Shown: positions 40,157-49,426 of the stretch, in pieces
Numbering within the stretch: the stretch's first letter is position 1
How the letters are laid out: each line of letters opens with the position of its first letter
Origin: Chloroflexi bacterium UBA6077
GTDB taxonomy: Bacteria; Chloroflexota; UBA6077
DNA length: 64,000 nucleotides
Assembly (NCBI GenBank): GCA_002436065.1
Contig: DIXP01000047.1
Location: 4,941-68,940 of the forward strand
Reading direction: 5' to 3'
Position numbers and translations under genes: made by a program
Notes under the pieces: model-generated
What the model was told of the DNA's origin: nothing
Seen by the model: the letters and a program-made list of their open reading frames with translations, nothing else
Database searches by the model: none

Positions 40157-41893
40157 CTACTCCGCCAAAAAGCCGATGTGAACGGCGCCGTAGCGCTTTC
40201 CCTTGACGAAGAGGGGCACTGCCAGGTCGCACACCACGTCGCCTGTAGTGCGGGCCTGAGTTTGCAGGAGGAAGGCCGTTTCTGGCAACGGTTCATCAGG
40301 GTCCACCGCCGCCGCCAGGAATTGCTCTCGGCTGACCCGCAGGGGGATACGATCCGCGCCCCGGAGGCCGAACCTCGCGGCTTTCAGCAGCACAGGCTGC
40401 TCGAAGAGACACTTCACCCGGTTCTGGATGGCGTCCATCTTCGGGTCTCCAGTCCATGGGGAGCAGTACTTGGACAGGTGGGTGAACAGGTAGCCGTTGA
40501 CGTCTGGAACCCCCACGTTGTTCAGCCGTGGATGCGCGGAAATGTAGCGGTCCATGATCGCCCGGACCTCCAGGTCGAGGAGGTGGTCCCAGGATGTGGA
40601 GTACTTGGGCGGGATGAAGCCCTCAGGCGGCACCCTCCGGATGTCGAAGAGATGGGAGAGGCGCTGCATATCGGTGCCCTTGATCTCCTGGTAGCGCCAC
40701 GCTACCAGTTGGTCTAACTGCACCAGTCGCTCGTCCACAGCTCGCTCCAGCACCCGGCGGATCTCGTCGGCACACTGACCTGTCCACTCCCTCACCTGCT
40801 CTGTGAAGGTGCCAACCCGATGGCGCGCTAGGATGCTGTGGATTGCAGCTGTGGTGGAGGCAACGCTCTCCGAGGTCGCAACCGCCTCCGCGTTCTCCGC
40901 CATCCCTCGCGTGGAGGCGGATAGCCTCGCAACCCTGCCCGACAGATCCCCTAAGGTCGCAGCCATTTCGTGGTTGCCCTGGGCCACGGAGCCTATCTCC
41001 ATAGTGGTGCGTCTCACCAGTCCCGATATCTCCTCCAGGGTGGCGAGAGACGCGTCGGCGTCGCGCACCGCCAGATCGATTCCTTCCTCCTCCTCGGTGA
41101 TCACCCTGGAGATGTCGGCCATCTCCTTTTGCAGCCCTTTGACCATACGGGAGATCTCCGCGGCGCTCTCCCTGGTCCTTTCCGAGAGCTTGCGCACCTC
41201 CGCCGCGACTACAGCGAAGCCCTTCCCCTGCTCGCCCGCTCTCGCCGACTCCAGCGCTGCATTCAGCGCCAGCAGCTTGGTTTGATCCGTGATCTCGCTG
41301 ATAGTGTGGGTGATACCATCGATCTTCGCCGACCTGGCGATTAGCCTTCGTACGGTCTCGGCAGTCTCACGGGTCACTCCCTGGCTGGCCCGAACCCTCT
41401 CCACCACAGCGCCCACAGCCTGTTGGCCCATCCTGGATGCCTCCAGCGTGGTCACCGCGGTCTCCTTGGCCCGATCCGCCGCGGCGGCGATCTCGTTCTC
41501 TGCTTGACGAGCCAGGGTCAGCGATGAGGCCGCGCCGTCGGTTTCAAGGGACTGCTCCCTGGCGGTCCTGGCTACCCGCAGCACGTTCTTGGCATTAGCT
41601 ACTCCGGTCCTATTCGTGTGATCGTCGATCTCCCTCAGCGACTCCCCCATCTCCGCGACCCATCGGTTCAGTAGCTCCGCGATGCCCGCGGCCGCCGAAC
41701 CGGCTGGTACCTCCAATCGGATTGTCAAATCGCGCCGGCCGGTGCACAGCTCTCGAAGGTAGGCTTCAACCGCCTCGATGCCGGGGTCGCTGCCGGGGGG
41801 ATCGGACTTCTCGAAGGTTGGCAGCCACCGATGCAGCCACGGCCATCGCGAGATCCTGGGGTTGGATTCCTCGTGCTGAATGGGACCGGTCAC
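40157..41893 (-). CDS. Soluble methyl-accepting chemotaxis protein
   Basis: About 578 aa, with no membrane helix. The signalling hairpin tip (TDQTKLLALNAALESARAGEQGKGFAVVAAEVRKLSERT) marks the MCPsignal domain at about residues 150-370. Unusually, the sensory part is C-terminal (about 400-578): a domain with RRVPPEGFIPPKYSTSWDH, HPRLNNVGVPDVNGYLFTH and a final hydrophobic sheet, reminiscent of Cache/PAS-like domains in other MCPs. The start is the GTG at 41893 with GGAAGGGTAGG upstream; a minus-strand TATAAT at 41946-41951 excludes the longer frame. It is divergent from the Wsp-like operon and may feed into it. Confidence 0.85.
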   Translation of the reverse strand: MTGPIQHEESNPRISRWPWLHRWLPTFEKSDPPGSDPGIEAVEAYLRELCTGRRDLTIRLEVPAGSAAAGIAELLNRWVAEMGESLREIDDHTNRTGVANAKNVLRVARTAREQSLETDGAASSLTLARQAENEIAAAADRAKETAVTTLEASRMGQQAVGAVVERVRASQGVTRETAETVRRLIARSAKIDGITHTISEITDQTKLLALNAALESARAGEQGKGFAVVAAEVRKLSERTRESAAEISRMVKGLQKEMADISRVITEEEEGIDLAVRDADASLATLEEISGLVRRTTMEIGSVAQGNHEMAATLGDLSGRVARLSASTRGMAENAEAVATSESVASTTAAIHSILARHRVGTFTEQVREWTGQCADEIRRVLERAVDERLVQLDQLVAWRYQEIKGTDMQRLSHLFDIRRVPPEGFIPPKYSTSWDHLLDLEVRAIMDRYISAHPRLNNVGVPDVNGYLFTHLSKYCSPWTGDPKMDAIQNRVKCLFEQPVLLKAARFGLRGADRIPLRVSREQFLAAAVDPDEPLPETAFLLQTQARTTGDVVCDLAVPLFVKGKRYGAVHIGFLAE

Positions 41894-42072
41894 AGCAGCA
41901 CCTACCCTTCCTTCCTGAGCGAGTGAGAGAGCATGGGGGTACACGATTATACAACAGCCCCTGCCCTTCGGAATCAGCCTTGATCTACCACCTGGGAATG
42001 GCTAGAATGGCGGCAACCCCGATCGACAGAAACGGCTCTCTGCCGCATCCCTCTTCCTCTCGGAGTTTGTCA

Positions 42073-42579
42073 GTGTCCTTCCTGCCGCAGCACTACACTG
42101 AGAACCAGTGCCCCACGGCTGAACCGGCCGAGGATGGCCCGAACCATCTGCTGGTAATCGGCTATCTATCTGGCCGTCCGATAGCCCTGCCTGCTCTTTC
42201 CAGCCAACGGATCCTCCCCATGGCCGCCTTTACGCCGATTCCAGGGGTGCCGGAGAGCGTTGTTGGGGTGCTTGATCTCGAGGGCATCCTTCTCCCAGTA
42301 GTCAACCCCCGCCCGGCCTTGAGACTGGCAACCCCAGCGCCTCATCCAAGCCACCAGTTGGTTTTGCTCACCGCCATCACCACTTACCTTCTGTGGCTCG
42401 ACGAGGTGGAGCAGATCATCTCCGTGTCGGCCCAGTCCATTGGGGCCGTGGAGTCAGATGACGCTTCAGGGGTTGTGCCTCTCGTACTTCGACTCGGCGG
42501 GCATGTGGTCCCGATCCTGTCGCCCGAGCGGTTGGACCCCGGACCGGTGATTCGGCACGGTTGGACCGGCATGTCGTGA
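42073..42579 (+). CDS. cheW: CheW-like coupling protein (first of two)
   Basis: 168 aa. A CheW domain covers about residues 20-160: HLLVIGYLSGRPIALPALSSQRI, then PIPGVPESVVGVLDLEGILLPVVNPRPAL, the coupling fold that links chemoreceptor to CheA. I chose the GTG at 42073 because GGAG lies 7 bases upstream; ATG at 41998 is the alternative. It begins the operon and corresponds in position to WspB. The next gene, cheR, starts 38 bases later. Confidence 0.85.
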   Translation: MSFLPQHYTENQCPTAEPAEDGPNHLLVIGYLSGRPIALPALSSQRILPMAAFTPIPGVPESVVGVLDLEGILLPVVNPRPALRLATPAPHPSHQLVLLTAITTYLLWLDEVEQIISVSAQSIGAVESDDASGVVPLVLRLGGHVVPILSPERLDPGPVIRHGWTGMS

Positions 42580-42617
42580 ATTCCGTGCGCGGGGGTCGGA
42601 CGGGGAGTGATGATGTG

Positions 42618-43961
42618 ATGGGGGATGCCGGCCAGGGCTACGCTCGCCTCGTGGAGGAGCGCTTCGGGCTGCGACTGTCGAGCCGCCATGCAAAGCAGCT
42701 GGAGGAGGCTGTGCCGGAGCTCGTATCCGACTCCGGATACCACGGCGCCGCGGAGCTGTACGTCGCTCTGGCTGGCGGGAGACATCCAGAACTGGTGGAG
42801 AGGTTGGCGGCGGCCCTGACCGTCGGCGAGACCCACTTCTTTCGGGTCCGCCCACAGATGGAGGCTCTGCGTCGGGTCGTGCTGCCGGAGCTGATTGCCA
42901 GAAGGGCAGGGGATCGCGCCCTGAGCGTCTGGTCCGCTGGTTGCTCCACGGGGGAGGAACCCTACACAGTGGCCATGCTGCTGTTGGAGTTGGTCCCCTT
43001 CCTGGAGCAGTGGAAGCTGCAGCTGCTTGCGACCGATTTGAATCGCTCGGTACTGGAAGTAGCGCGGCACGCCCTGTACGGTGAATGGTCCTTTCGCGAC
43101 ACTCCGGACGCGGTTCGTCGGAGCTTCTTCGATGCCGAGGGCGAGCGGTGGCGGCTGCGCGAGTCGGTGAGGCGGATGGTGCGGTTCGCTTGCCACAACC
43201 TGATGTCTGATCCGCCCCCGCTGATGGACCCACGGCATGAGGGCTTTGATCTGATCCTTTGCCGGAACGTGACGATATACTTTGGTCCGGAGGCCGTTCT
43301 GCGACTGTACGCCCGCTTCGCCGAAGCCCTCGCCCCAGGGGGCTGGCTGGTGCTGGGACCCTCGGATCCCACTCCCGTGTCGGGCAGCGGTCTGGAGCTC
43401 CACGAGCTCCAGGATGCGCTGCTGTGGCGAAGAGGGGAAAGACCGGGTGCATCTCGCGATTTGTCAGATGGGGTCGCCGGATCATCCAGGCAGCGAGTCT
43501 CGCCTCAGAGTGGGGTGAGTGAGGCAGCAGCAAGGGGCGATGACGCTGATTTGCGAGAGGTGTGGCCACTGGCCCACGCTGGCAATCGTGTCGATGCCCG
43601 GCGGCGAGTGGAGGCGGTGCTGGGGATGCATCCGCTGCGGGCCGAAGCCCACCTGCTGCTGGGCATGCTTCACCTGGAGAACGGCGCAGCAGAGGAAGCA
43701 CTGGCCTCCCTCAGGCGAGCTACCTTCCTCAGTCCCGATCTGCCCATGGCCCATTTCGGCCTGGGACGGGCCTACCAGCTACTGGGTGAACTCGACCGAG
43801 CGAGGATCGCCTTCGCCGAGGCGCGGCGGCTGCTATCGGCCGTGCCCGCAGAGGAGCCGGTTAGTGGTGGGGACGGAGTCCGGGCGGGCGAGCTGAGCCA
43901 GGCTGTCCAGGCTCAGCTGTCCAGCCTCCCGCCGCAACGGTCTTGCAGGGTGTCATCCTAA
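42618..43961 (+). CDS. cheR: CheR methyltransferase with C-terminal TPR
   Basis: 447 aa. The N-terminal CheR helical domain and the SAM-binding methyltransferase domain (VWSAGCSTGEEPYTVAML, LLATDLNRSVLEVAR, FDLILCRNVTIYFGP) methylate Glu side chains on the chemoreceptor. A TPR-like tail (about 310-420, EAVLGMHPLRAEAHLLLGMLHLENG) follows, as in WspC, where it binds other system components. The start is the ATG at 42618, 7 bases after GGGGAG. The very end runs into a repeated GGTGTCATCCT unit. No NWETF-binding requirement can be judged from sequence. Confidence 0.93.
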   Translation: MGDAGQGYARLVEERFGLRLSSRHAKQLEEAVPELVSDSGYHGAAELYVALAGGRHPELVERLAAALTVGETHFFRVRPQMEALRRVVLPELIARRAGDRALSVWSAGCSTGEEPYTVAMLLLELVPFLEQWKLQLLATDLNRSVLEVARHALYGEWSFRDTPDAVRRSFFDAEGERWRLRESVRRMVRFACHNLMSDPPPLMDPRHEGFDLILCRNVTIYFGPEAVLRLYARFAEALAPGGWLVLGPSDPTPVSGSGLELHELQDALLWRRGERPGASRDLSDGVAGSSRQRVSPQSGVSEAAARGDDADLREVWPLAHAGNRVDARRRVEAVLGMHPLRAEAHLLLGMLHLENGAAEEALASLRRATFLSPDLPMAHFGLGRAYQLLGELDRARIAFAEARRLLSAVPAEEPVSGGDGVRAGELSQAVQAQLSSLPPQRSCRVSS

Positions 43962-44000
43962 GGGTGTCATCCTGAGCACCCTACCCGGTGTCATCCTGAG
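43949..44000. repeat. Triple GGTGTCATCCTRAG direct repeat
   Basis: Three copies at 43949-43962, 43963-43976 and 43987-44000. The first overlaps the cheR stop codon. Function unknown; likely a dispersed intergenic repeat. Confidence 0.7.
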
Positions 44001-44103
44001 CGATTAGCGAAGGATCTCCTGTTCCACGCGGAGACCCCTTGCCCCACGCTCAGCATCGCGATACCTAACATGACCACTGTGTCAAAGCACTAGTACTCGA
44101 CCA

Positions 44104-44233
44104 AACTGGTTCTGATAGGCGGCTTCGCCGCCTGCTGGGAGCGCGGGCGGCTCGCCCGCACGAGGGACTGGCGGGCTTCGCCGCCCGCGCTCCCAGCATA
44201 GGCCGCCGGCCGGCGGCCTATCGAAACCAGGTT
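44104..44233. repeat. 130-bp MITE-like element, copy 2 of the dispersed hairpin family
   Basis: Terminal inverted repeats AACTGGTTCTGATAGGC (44104-44120) and its near-complement at 44216-44233 (ending AAACCAGGTT). The interior has three nested hairpins (GCGGCTTCGCCGC, GGCGGCTTCGCC-like arms, CATAGGCCGCCGG/CCGGCGGCCTATG). Core motifs match the repeat at 14592-14650. Confidence 0.7.
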
Positions 44234-44301
44234 GGCGGAGCACTAGCCTGGAGTAGCCGTCACCCCTGGGCGCTGCCAATCCAGGTTGGAGCCGAAGGGA
44301 A

Positions 44302-44877
44302 ATGGTTTTGGAGAGGATGGACTTGGCACCGGAAGCTTGGGAAGCACAGCCGGTCGGCGAGGAACTGGAGGACGCGGGCTGGGTTGAGAGGACCCTGCGG
44401 GAACGCGCCCGCCTCCTGGCCAGGGTGCCCGAGCGCACCGAGGATGCCGATGGATCGGACGTGCTGCTCTTTCGCCTTCGGGAAGAGAGCTACGCCGTGG
44501 ATCTTGCGCTCCTGAGAAAGGTCCATCTGGCCAGGGGACTGACGCCGGTGCCCTGCACCCCTCCGCATGTGGCGGGGATCCTTAACGTTCGGGGAGAGGT
44601 GGTGACCGTGCTGGACCTCGCGAGTGCACTCGGCCTGGGGGACAGGCTGGAATCGACGGACAGCACGCGGATTCTCCTGGTGGAGCTTCCTGAGGGCCGG
44701 GTCGGTCTCCTGGTAGACGAGGTGATGGGCGACCGCCGGGTCGATCTGGCCAATCTGGACGTCGCCCTTTCGGGCAAGGAGTATACGCGCGGCGTTGCTG
44801 AAGGCAGCGTTGTCCTCCTGGATCTTGCGCGCCTACTGTCGGGCGGGCGCTTCGAGGTCCAGGAGGAGATTGTGTAG
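44302..44877 (+). CDS. cheW: CheW-like coupling protein (second)
   Basis: 191 aa. A helical N-terminal extension of about 45 residues (AGWVERTLRERARLLARV) precedes a CheW domain (VLLFRLREESYAVDLALLRKV, GILNVRGEVVTVLDLASALGL, VGLLVDEVMGDRRVDL). This corresponds to WspD, which also has an extension. The ATG at 44302 follows GAAGGGAA; ATG at 44317 is possible. It is directly followed by the MCP gene. Confidence 0.9.
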   Translation: MVLERMDLAPEAWEAQPVGEELEDAGWVERTLRERARLLARVPERTEDADGSDVLLFRLREESYAVDLALLRKVHLARGLTPVPCTPPHVAGILNVRGEVVTVLDLASALGLGDRLESTDSTRILLVELPEGRVGLLVDEVMGDRRVDLANLDVALSGKEYTRGVAEGSVVLLDLARLLSGGRFEVQEEIV

Positions 44878-44885
44878 GTGTGACC

Positions 44886-47099
44886 ATGAGGTGGATCGCC
44901 GATCTGAACCTGGGTGCCAAGCTCTCCATCGCCTCCGTGGTGCTGGCGTTGCTTCCATTGGGCGGCTTCGGCCTGTTCGCATTCCACTCGGCGGAGGAAT
45001 CGCTGATTGGCAACTCCGGCCGTCGCCTTGAGGAGACCGCTTTCAGCACTATAGATAGGCTGGATCGCAACCTTTTTGAGCGGTATGGGAATGTTCAGGC
45101 ATTTGCGCTGAGCGAAGCGGCCAAGACGATGCATCCCGAAGGGATATCTCGCTGGATCAGCAGGATGATGGCCAGCTACTCACCCACTTACGACCTGATG
45201 GTGGTGGCCGATGCCCACGGTCGTATCATCGCTGTCAACTCCACGGATGCCGATAGCAGACCACTCGACGCGACCCGTGCCCTGCTGGGTCGGGACGTCT
45301 CCGAGGCAAAGTGGTATAGGGACGCCATCAGCGGCCGGCTGAAGCCCAGCGATGTCATGGTGGACGATGTGCACCACGACGATCTGATGGCCGCGGTGTA
45401 TGGAACGACCCAGGGGGCCGACATAGCCATGAGCTTCACAGCTGCCATATGGGGGCCGAACGACGAGGTGGTGGGCGTTTGGTCCAACCGCTTCAACTGG
45501 GACATCGCCTCGACCATCCTGGAAGAGGTGGAATCCAGGGCTCGGAAAGAGGGTCAACCATCTGTCAGGCTGGCCATAGTCTCCTCTCAGGGCACGGTGC
45601 TGGCCGCACCGGGGGGGAGCGCCGTCCTTCAGGATACCATCTTCGATCGCGCCTCCCTCATGAACTCCAGAGGAACGGCAGTGGGCCATGCCGATGGTAG
45701 GGGATTGGTCAGCAACAAGCCTGCTCTGGAGGGATGGGCCAAGTCCTCCGGCTACTCGCACTACCCAGGGATGGGTTGGACAGTCGTTGCCACCCGCGAC
45801 TACGAGGATGTCCTGTCCGACACGGAGAAGCTGCGTTTGGCAATGCTGGTGGCCTTCATTGTCGCGGTGGTCGTCGTGGCGTTTGGAGCCGCGCTGGTTG
45901 CCAGAAGCATCGGCTCGGCAGTCGGGCAGGTGTCCGAGGTAGCGAAGAGGTTGGCCCGAGGCCAGTTGGACCAGAAGATCACCATCAACTCTCGGGACGA
46001 GATCGGAGAGATGGCCGAGGCATTCCGAGAGATGATCGCCTATCTGAACAGCATGGCCGCTGCTGCCAATGCCGTGGCCAAGGGAGACCTCACAACCGAG
46101 GTTTGCCCTCAGTCGGAGCAGGACGTCCTCGGGACTGCCTTCCAGCGCATGGTCGGCGGGCTGCGAGGCCTCACGGCGGAGCTTCAGAAGGCTTCCCTCA
46201 GCCTCTCTGGCGCCACCAACGATATCCTGACCGCCGTGTCGCAGCAGTCTTCCGGAGCGACGGAGCAGTCCGCCGCTATCACTGAGACGACCGCCACGGT
46301 GGAGGAGGTGAGTGCCTCGGCCGACCAGGCGGTGCAGATGGCGATGGTCGTGTCCCAGACGGCGCAGCAGGCTAACCGTGTGGTCAGCGAGGGGGTGGAG
46401 GCCGTCAAGGCGGCCACCGAGGGGATGGAGGAGATGCGCCACCGCGTCCAGTCCATCGCGGAGAACATCCTGGCTCTGTCTGAGCAAAGCCAGCAGATTG
46501 GGGAGATCACCGCCACGGTGAGCGACCTGGCGGACCAATCGAACCTGCTGGCGCTGAACGCGGCGATCGAGGCCAGCCGAGCCGGCGAGCACGGGAAGGG
46601 CTTTGCGGTAGTGGCTTCGGAGATACGGAGCCTGGCGGAGCAGTCCAAGGCGGCCACGGCCCAGGTGCGGACGATCCTGATGGATATCCAACGGGCCACC
46701 AACGCCGCGGTCATGGCCACCGAGCAGGGTACGAAAGGGGTGGATGCCGCGGTCCAGTTGATTGATAAGACGGGGCAGACCATCGGCGAGCTGGAGGAGG
46801 TAGTGAGGGGAGCATCCCAATCTGCATCCCAGATTGCCGCATCGGTGAGGCAGCACTCGGTCGGGATGCAGCAGATAGCAGCAGCCATGGGCAACATCGA
46901 GCAGGCTACCAACCAGGGGCTGCTGGCCACCACGAGCACCAAGCGGGCCGCCGAGAACCTTACGGAGCTAACCGGCAGGTTGAACCGGCTGGTGGCGCTG
47001 TACAGGCTGCTCGGTGGTGAGCAGGCCGTATCCTATCCCGAGGGCAGGGCCACCAGGGCAGGGATCGGCATGGTCGCCGAACCCCCTGTCGGGAGATAG
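44886..47099 (+). CDS. Membrane chemoreceptor (dCache-HAMP-MCP)
   Basis: 737 aa. A first membrane helix (residues 14-37), a large extracellular dCache-like sensor (about 45-320), a second helix (about 322-344), HAMP (about 345-395) and the MCP signalling domain, whose tip is DLADQSNLLALNAAIEASRAGEHGKGFAVVASEIRSLAEQS. The transmembrane receptor is the input of the Wsp-like array, in the position of WspA. The ATG at 44886 is preceded by AGGTG 5 bases upstream; GTG at 44880 is in frame. The ligand is unknown. The extracellular sensor points to an external stimulus such as a small molecule or surface contact. Confidence 0.92.
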   Translation: MRWIADLNLGAKLSIASVVLALLPLGGFGLFAFHSAEESLIGNSGRRLEETAFSTIDRLDRNLFERYGNVQAFALSEAAKTMHPEGISRWISRMMASYSPTYDLMVVADAHGRIIAVNSTDADSRPLDATRALLGRDVSEAKWYRDAISGRLKPSDVMVDDVHHDDLMAAVYGTTQGADIAMSFTAAIWGPNDEVVGVWSNRFNWDIASTILEEVESRARKEGQPSVRLAIVSSQGTVLAAPGGSAVLQDTIFDRASLMNSRGTAVGHADGRGLVSNKPALEGWAKSSGYSHYPGMGWTVVATRDYEDVLSDTEKLRLAMLVAFIVAVVVVAFGAALVARSIGSAVGQVSEVAKRLARGQLDQKITINSRDEIGEMAEAFREMIAYLNSMAAAANAVAKGDLTTEVCPQSEQDVLGTAFQRMVGGLRGLTAELQKASLSLSGATNDILTAVSQQSSGATEQSAAITETTATVEEVSASADQAVQMAMVVSQTAQQANRVVSEGVEAVKAATEGMEEMRHRVQSIAENILALSEQSQQIGEITATVSDLADQSNLLALNAAIEASRAGEHGKGFAVVASEIRSLAEQSKAATAQVRTILMDIQRATNAAVMATEQGTKGVDAAVQLIDKTGQTIGELEEVVRGASQSASQIAASVRQHSVGMQQIAAAMGNIEQATNQGLLATTSTKRAAENLTELTGRLNRLVALYRLLGGEQAVSYPEGRATRAGIGMVAEPPVGR

Positions 47100-47104
47100 C
47101 AGTC

Positions 47105-49426
47105 GTGTCCGTACCGGATCCCCGCATGCAGGAGTTGCTGGCGGTTTTCGATGCCGAGGTAGAGGAACGTGTTCGCGCCCTCAACCAGCTGCTGTTGCGG
47201 CTTGAGCGGGAGGAGACTGAGGGTGAGGGCCGCACCGAGCTGTTCGATGCCCTGTTCCGCGAGGCCCACAGCCTGAAGGGCGCCGCGAGGGCGGTGGGTC
47301 TCGGCCAGATGGAGGAGCTGGCTCACGCCCTGGAATCCACTCTGGATGGCGGGCGCAAGTCCCATCACACCCCGGCCCGCTCCTGGTTCGACGGGGTGTT
47401 CCAGGCGGTGGACAGCTTTGGCCCGCTCTGCCGATCCGCCCTGGAGGGCGAAGAGGCGCCGGTTGAGATGGTCGGGCTTCTCGCCAGCCTGGCGGTGACC
47501 CGGGCCGAGCTGGAGGCGGAGCAGTCCACATCCCCTGTGGCGAGGGGGGCTCCCCCTGCCTCGACCCCTGCGGCACCCCCTCCCTCCGCCCCAAGCCCAA
47601 GCGGCAGTCAGGCGGATGGCACAGCGGTTAGAGTGTCGTCCGAGAGTGTGCGGGTGGCGGTGGGGAAGCTCGATGCCCTGCTGGCCCAGGCGGGCGAACT
47701 CGCCATCACCGACATCCGCGTCAAGCAAAGGCTGAGCGAGCTGCTCGATCTACGCCAGAGCCTGGATGGCTGGCGGCGGGAGTGGCGGCTGGCTCGTGGC
47801 TTCCGTGGTCGGCTGCGACGAGCCCTGGCCGAGGCCAACCCGAGCGAACGGGGATTGGTTCGTGACCTGGAGGCGCTCCTCCGCTTCACCGAGCAGGCGG
47901 AACAGCGCACCCAACTGCTGTTGCAGCGGGTGGACGAAATCGCGACCCACCTTCGGCACGATGCGGCCCAGCTTGCGCTGGTGACCGATGCCATCGAGGA
48001 CGAGGTGATGGCCGTGCGTCTGCTTCCCGTGGCCACCCTCTTTGCCCCCTTCGAGCGGCTGGTCCGCGACCTCTCGCGCGGGCAGGGGAAGGAGGTCGAT
48101 CTGCTGGTGGAGGGGGAAGACACCGAGATCGATCGGAAGATCCTGGAGCAGCTGCGCGACCCGTTGATGCACATGATCCGCAACGCTGTCGACCACGGTA
48201 TTGAGTCACCTGAGCAGAGGCAAGCCCACTCCAAGCCCGGCACAGGCACGATCCGGTTGGCGGCCTACCAGAGGGGTGGGTTCGTGGAGATCGAGTTGGA
48301 GGACGACGGCGGGGGGATCGACCCCCAGCTGCTGCGGGAGTCGGCGGTGCGAAAGGGGCTGCTCACCGGCGAGCAGGCATCGGGCATGGATGATCGCTCT
48401 GCCCTGGAGCTGATCTACCACCCCGGCTTCTCCACCCGATCGGTGGTGACCTCCACATCGGGCCGTGGGGTCGGGATGGATGTAGTGCGGGAGAACGTGG
48501 AGCGGCTGAACGGCCACACCAGGATAGACAGCGTCCCAGGGCGGGGAACACGCTTCACCATCAGCGTGCCTCTCACCCTCGCCACCACCAGGGCTGTGCT
48601 GATCGGCCAGGGGGACCAGCTGTTTGCGGTACCGGCCTCGGCGGTGGAGCGCAGCTCTCGAGTGCAGGCCCACGGAGTAGCTAGCCTGGAGGGGATCCCG
48701 GCCGTTCAGATCGACGGCCACCCGGTCCCGGTGGTGGAGTTGTCGGACCTGTTGGAGCGCACTGGCGACGGACAACAGAGTTGGGGTGGGAGTGATTGGC
48801 GGCCCTATTTCCTGTTGCACCAGGGCGATCGGCGGATAGCCTTCCTGGTGGACCGGCTGGTAGCGGAGCAGGAGATCGTCATCAAGAGTCTCGGCTGGCC
48901 CCTTCGCCGTGTGCGGAACGTGTCGGGCGCCGCGGTCCTGGGCTCCGGCCAGACGGTGGTCATCCTGAACCCCGCTGACATGCTGAAGAGCGCCGCCAGG
49001 CTGCTGAGCAGCGGCGCACGCCGGCGCTACTCGGCTGTGGCGGCACCCAGGGCAGGGCGGCAGCGCCGGCGCCTATTGGTGGTGGATGACTCGCTCACCA
49101 CCCGAACTCTGGTGCGGAGCATTCTCGAGGCCGCGGGATACGATACGGTGGTTGCCTCCAATGGGGTGGAGGCGCTGAGGATGCTCCGTGATGAGCCTGT
49201 GGACATGGTTGTCACCGATGTGGACATGCCTGCCATGGACGGTTTCGCCCTCACAGCGGAGATCCGTCGGGACGAGCGGCTGTCCAGGTTACCGGTGGTG
49301 CTGGTTACCTCCCTGGAGGGGAACAAGCACCGCGAGCGAGGTGTGGCGGTGGGTGCTGATGCCTACCTGGTGAAGAGCGGGTTCGATCAGAGCGCACTCC
49401 TGGAAACAGTGGGTAGACTGCTATGA
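47105..49426 (+). CDS. cheA: CheA histidine kinase with C-terminal receiver (WspE/FrzE type)
   Basis: 773 aa. Hpt domain (HSLKGAARAVGLGQMEELAH, His near residue 57), a dimerisation helix hairpin, HATPase (HMIRNAVDHGIES, DDGGGID, the STSGRGVGMDVV lid), a CheW-like domain (RAVLIGQGDQLFAVPASAVER) and a C-terminal receiver (VVDDSLTTRTLVRS, MVVTDVDMPAMDG, VTSLEG, AYLVKSGFD) with its phosphoacceptor intact. This order is that of WspE/FrzE. The GTG at 47105 is 9 bases after GGGAG. The P2 docking domain of E. coli CheA is absent, as expected for kinases that use an internal receiver. The stop overlaps cheB by four bases. Confidence 0.95.
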   Translation: MSVPDPRMQELLAVFDAEVEERVRALNQLLLRLEREETEGEGRTELFDALFREAHSLKGAARAVGLGQMEELAHALESTLDGGRKSHHTPARSWFDGVFQAVDSFGPLCRSALEGEEAPVEMVGLLASLAVTRAELEAEQSTSPVARGAPPASTPAAPPPSAPSPSGSQADGTAVRVSSESVRVAVGKLDALLAQAGELAITDIRVKQRLSELLDLRQSLDGWRREWRLARGFRGRLRRALAEANPSERGLVRDLEALLRFTEQAEQRTQLLLQRVDEIATHLRHDAAQLALVTDAIEDEVMAVRLLPVATLFAPFERLVRDLSRGQGKEVDLLVEGEDTEIDRKILEQLRDPLMHMIRNAVDHGIESPEQRQAHSKPGTGTIRLAAYQRGGFVEIELEDDGGGIDPQLLRESAVRKGLLTGEQASGMDDRSALELIYHPGFSTRSVVTSTSGRGVGMDVVRENVERLNGHTRIDSVPGRGTRFTISVPLTLATTRAVLIGQGDQLFAVPASAVERSSRVQAHGVASLEGIPAVQIDGHPVPVVELSDLLERTGDGQQSWGGSDWRPYFLLHQGDRRIAFLVDRLVAEQEIVIKSLGWPLRRVRNVSGAAVLGSGQTVVILNPADMLKSAARLLSSGARRRYSAVAAPRAGRQRRRLLVVDDSLTTRTLVRSILEAAGYDTVVASNGVEALRMLRDEPVDMVVTDVDMPAMDGFALTAEIRRDERLSRLPVVLVTSLEGNKHRERGVAVGADAYLVKSGFDQSALLETVGRLL

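Noticed and set aside
42466..43701. 411-codon minus-strand frame opposite cheR
   Set aside because: High-GC antisense shadow; cheR on the plus strand has clear motifs.
43949..44000. CRISPR-like direct repeats
   Set aside because: Only three short copies, two of them adjacent without a spacer; no cas genes nearby.
45180..46856. 558-codon minus-strand frame opposite the membrane MCP
   Set aside because: His/Leu/Arg-rich antisense shadow of a well-defined MCP gene.
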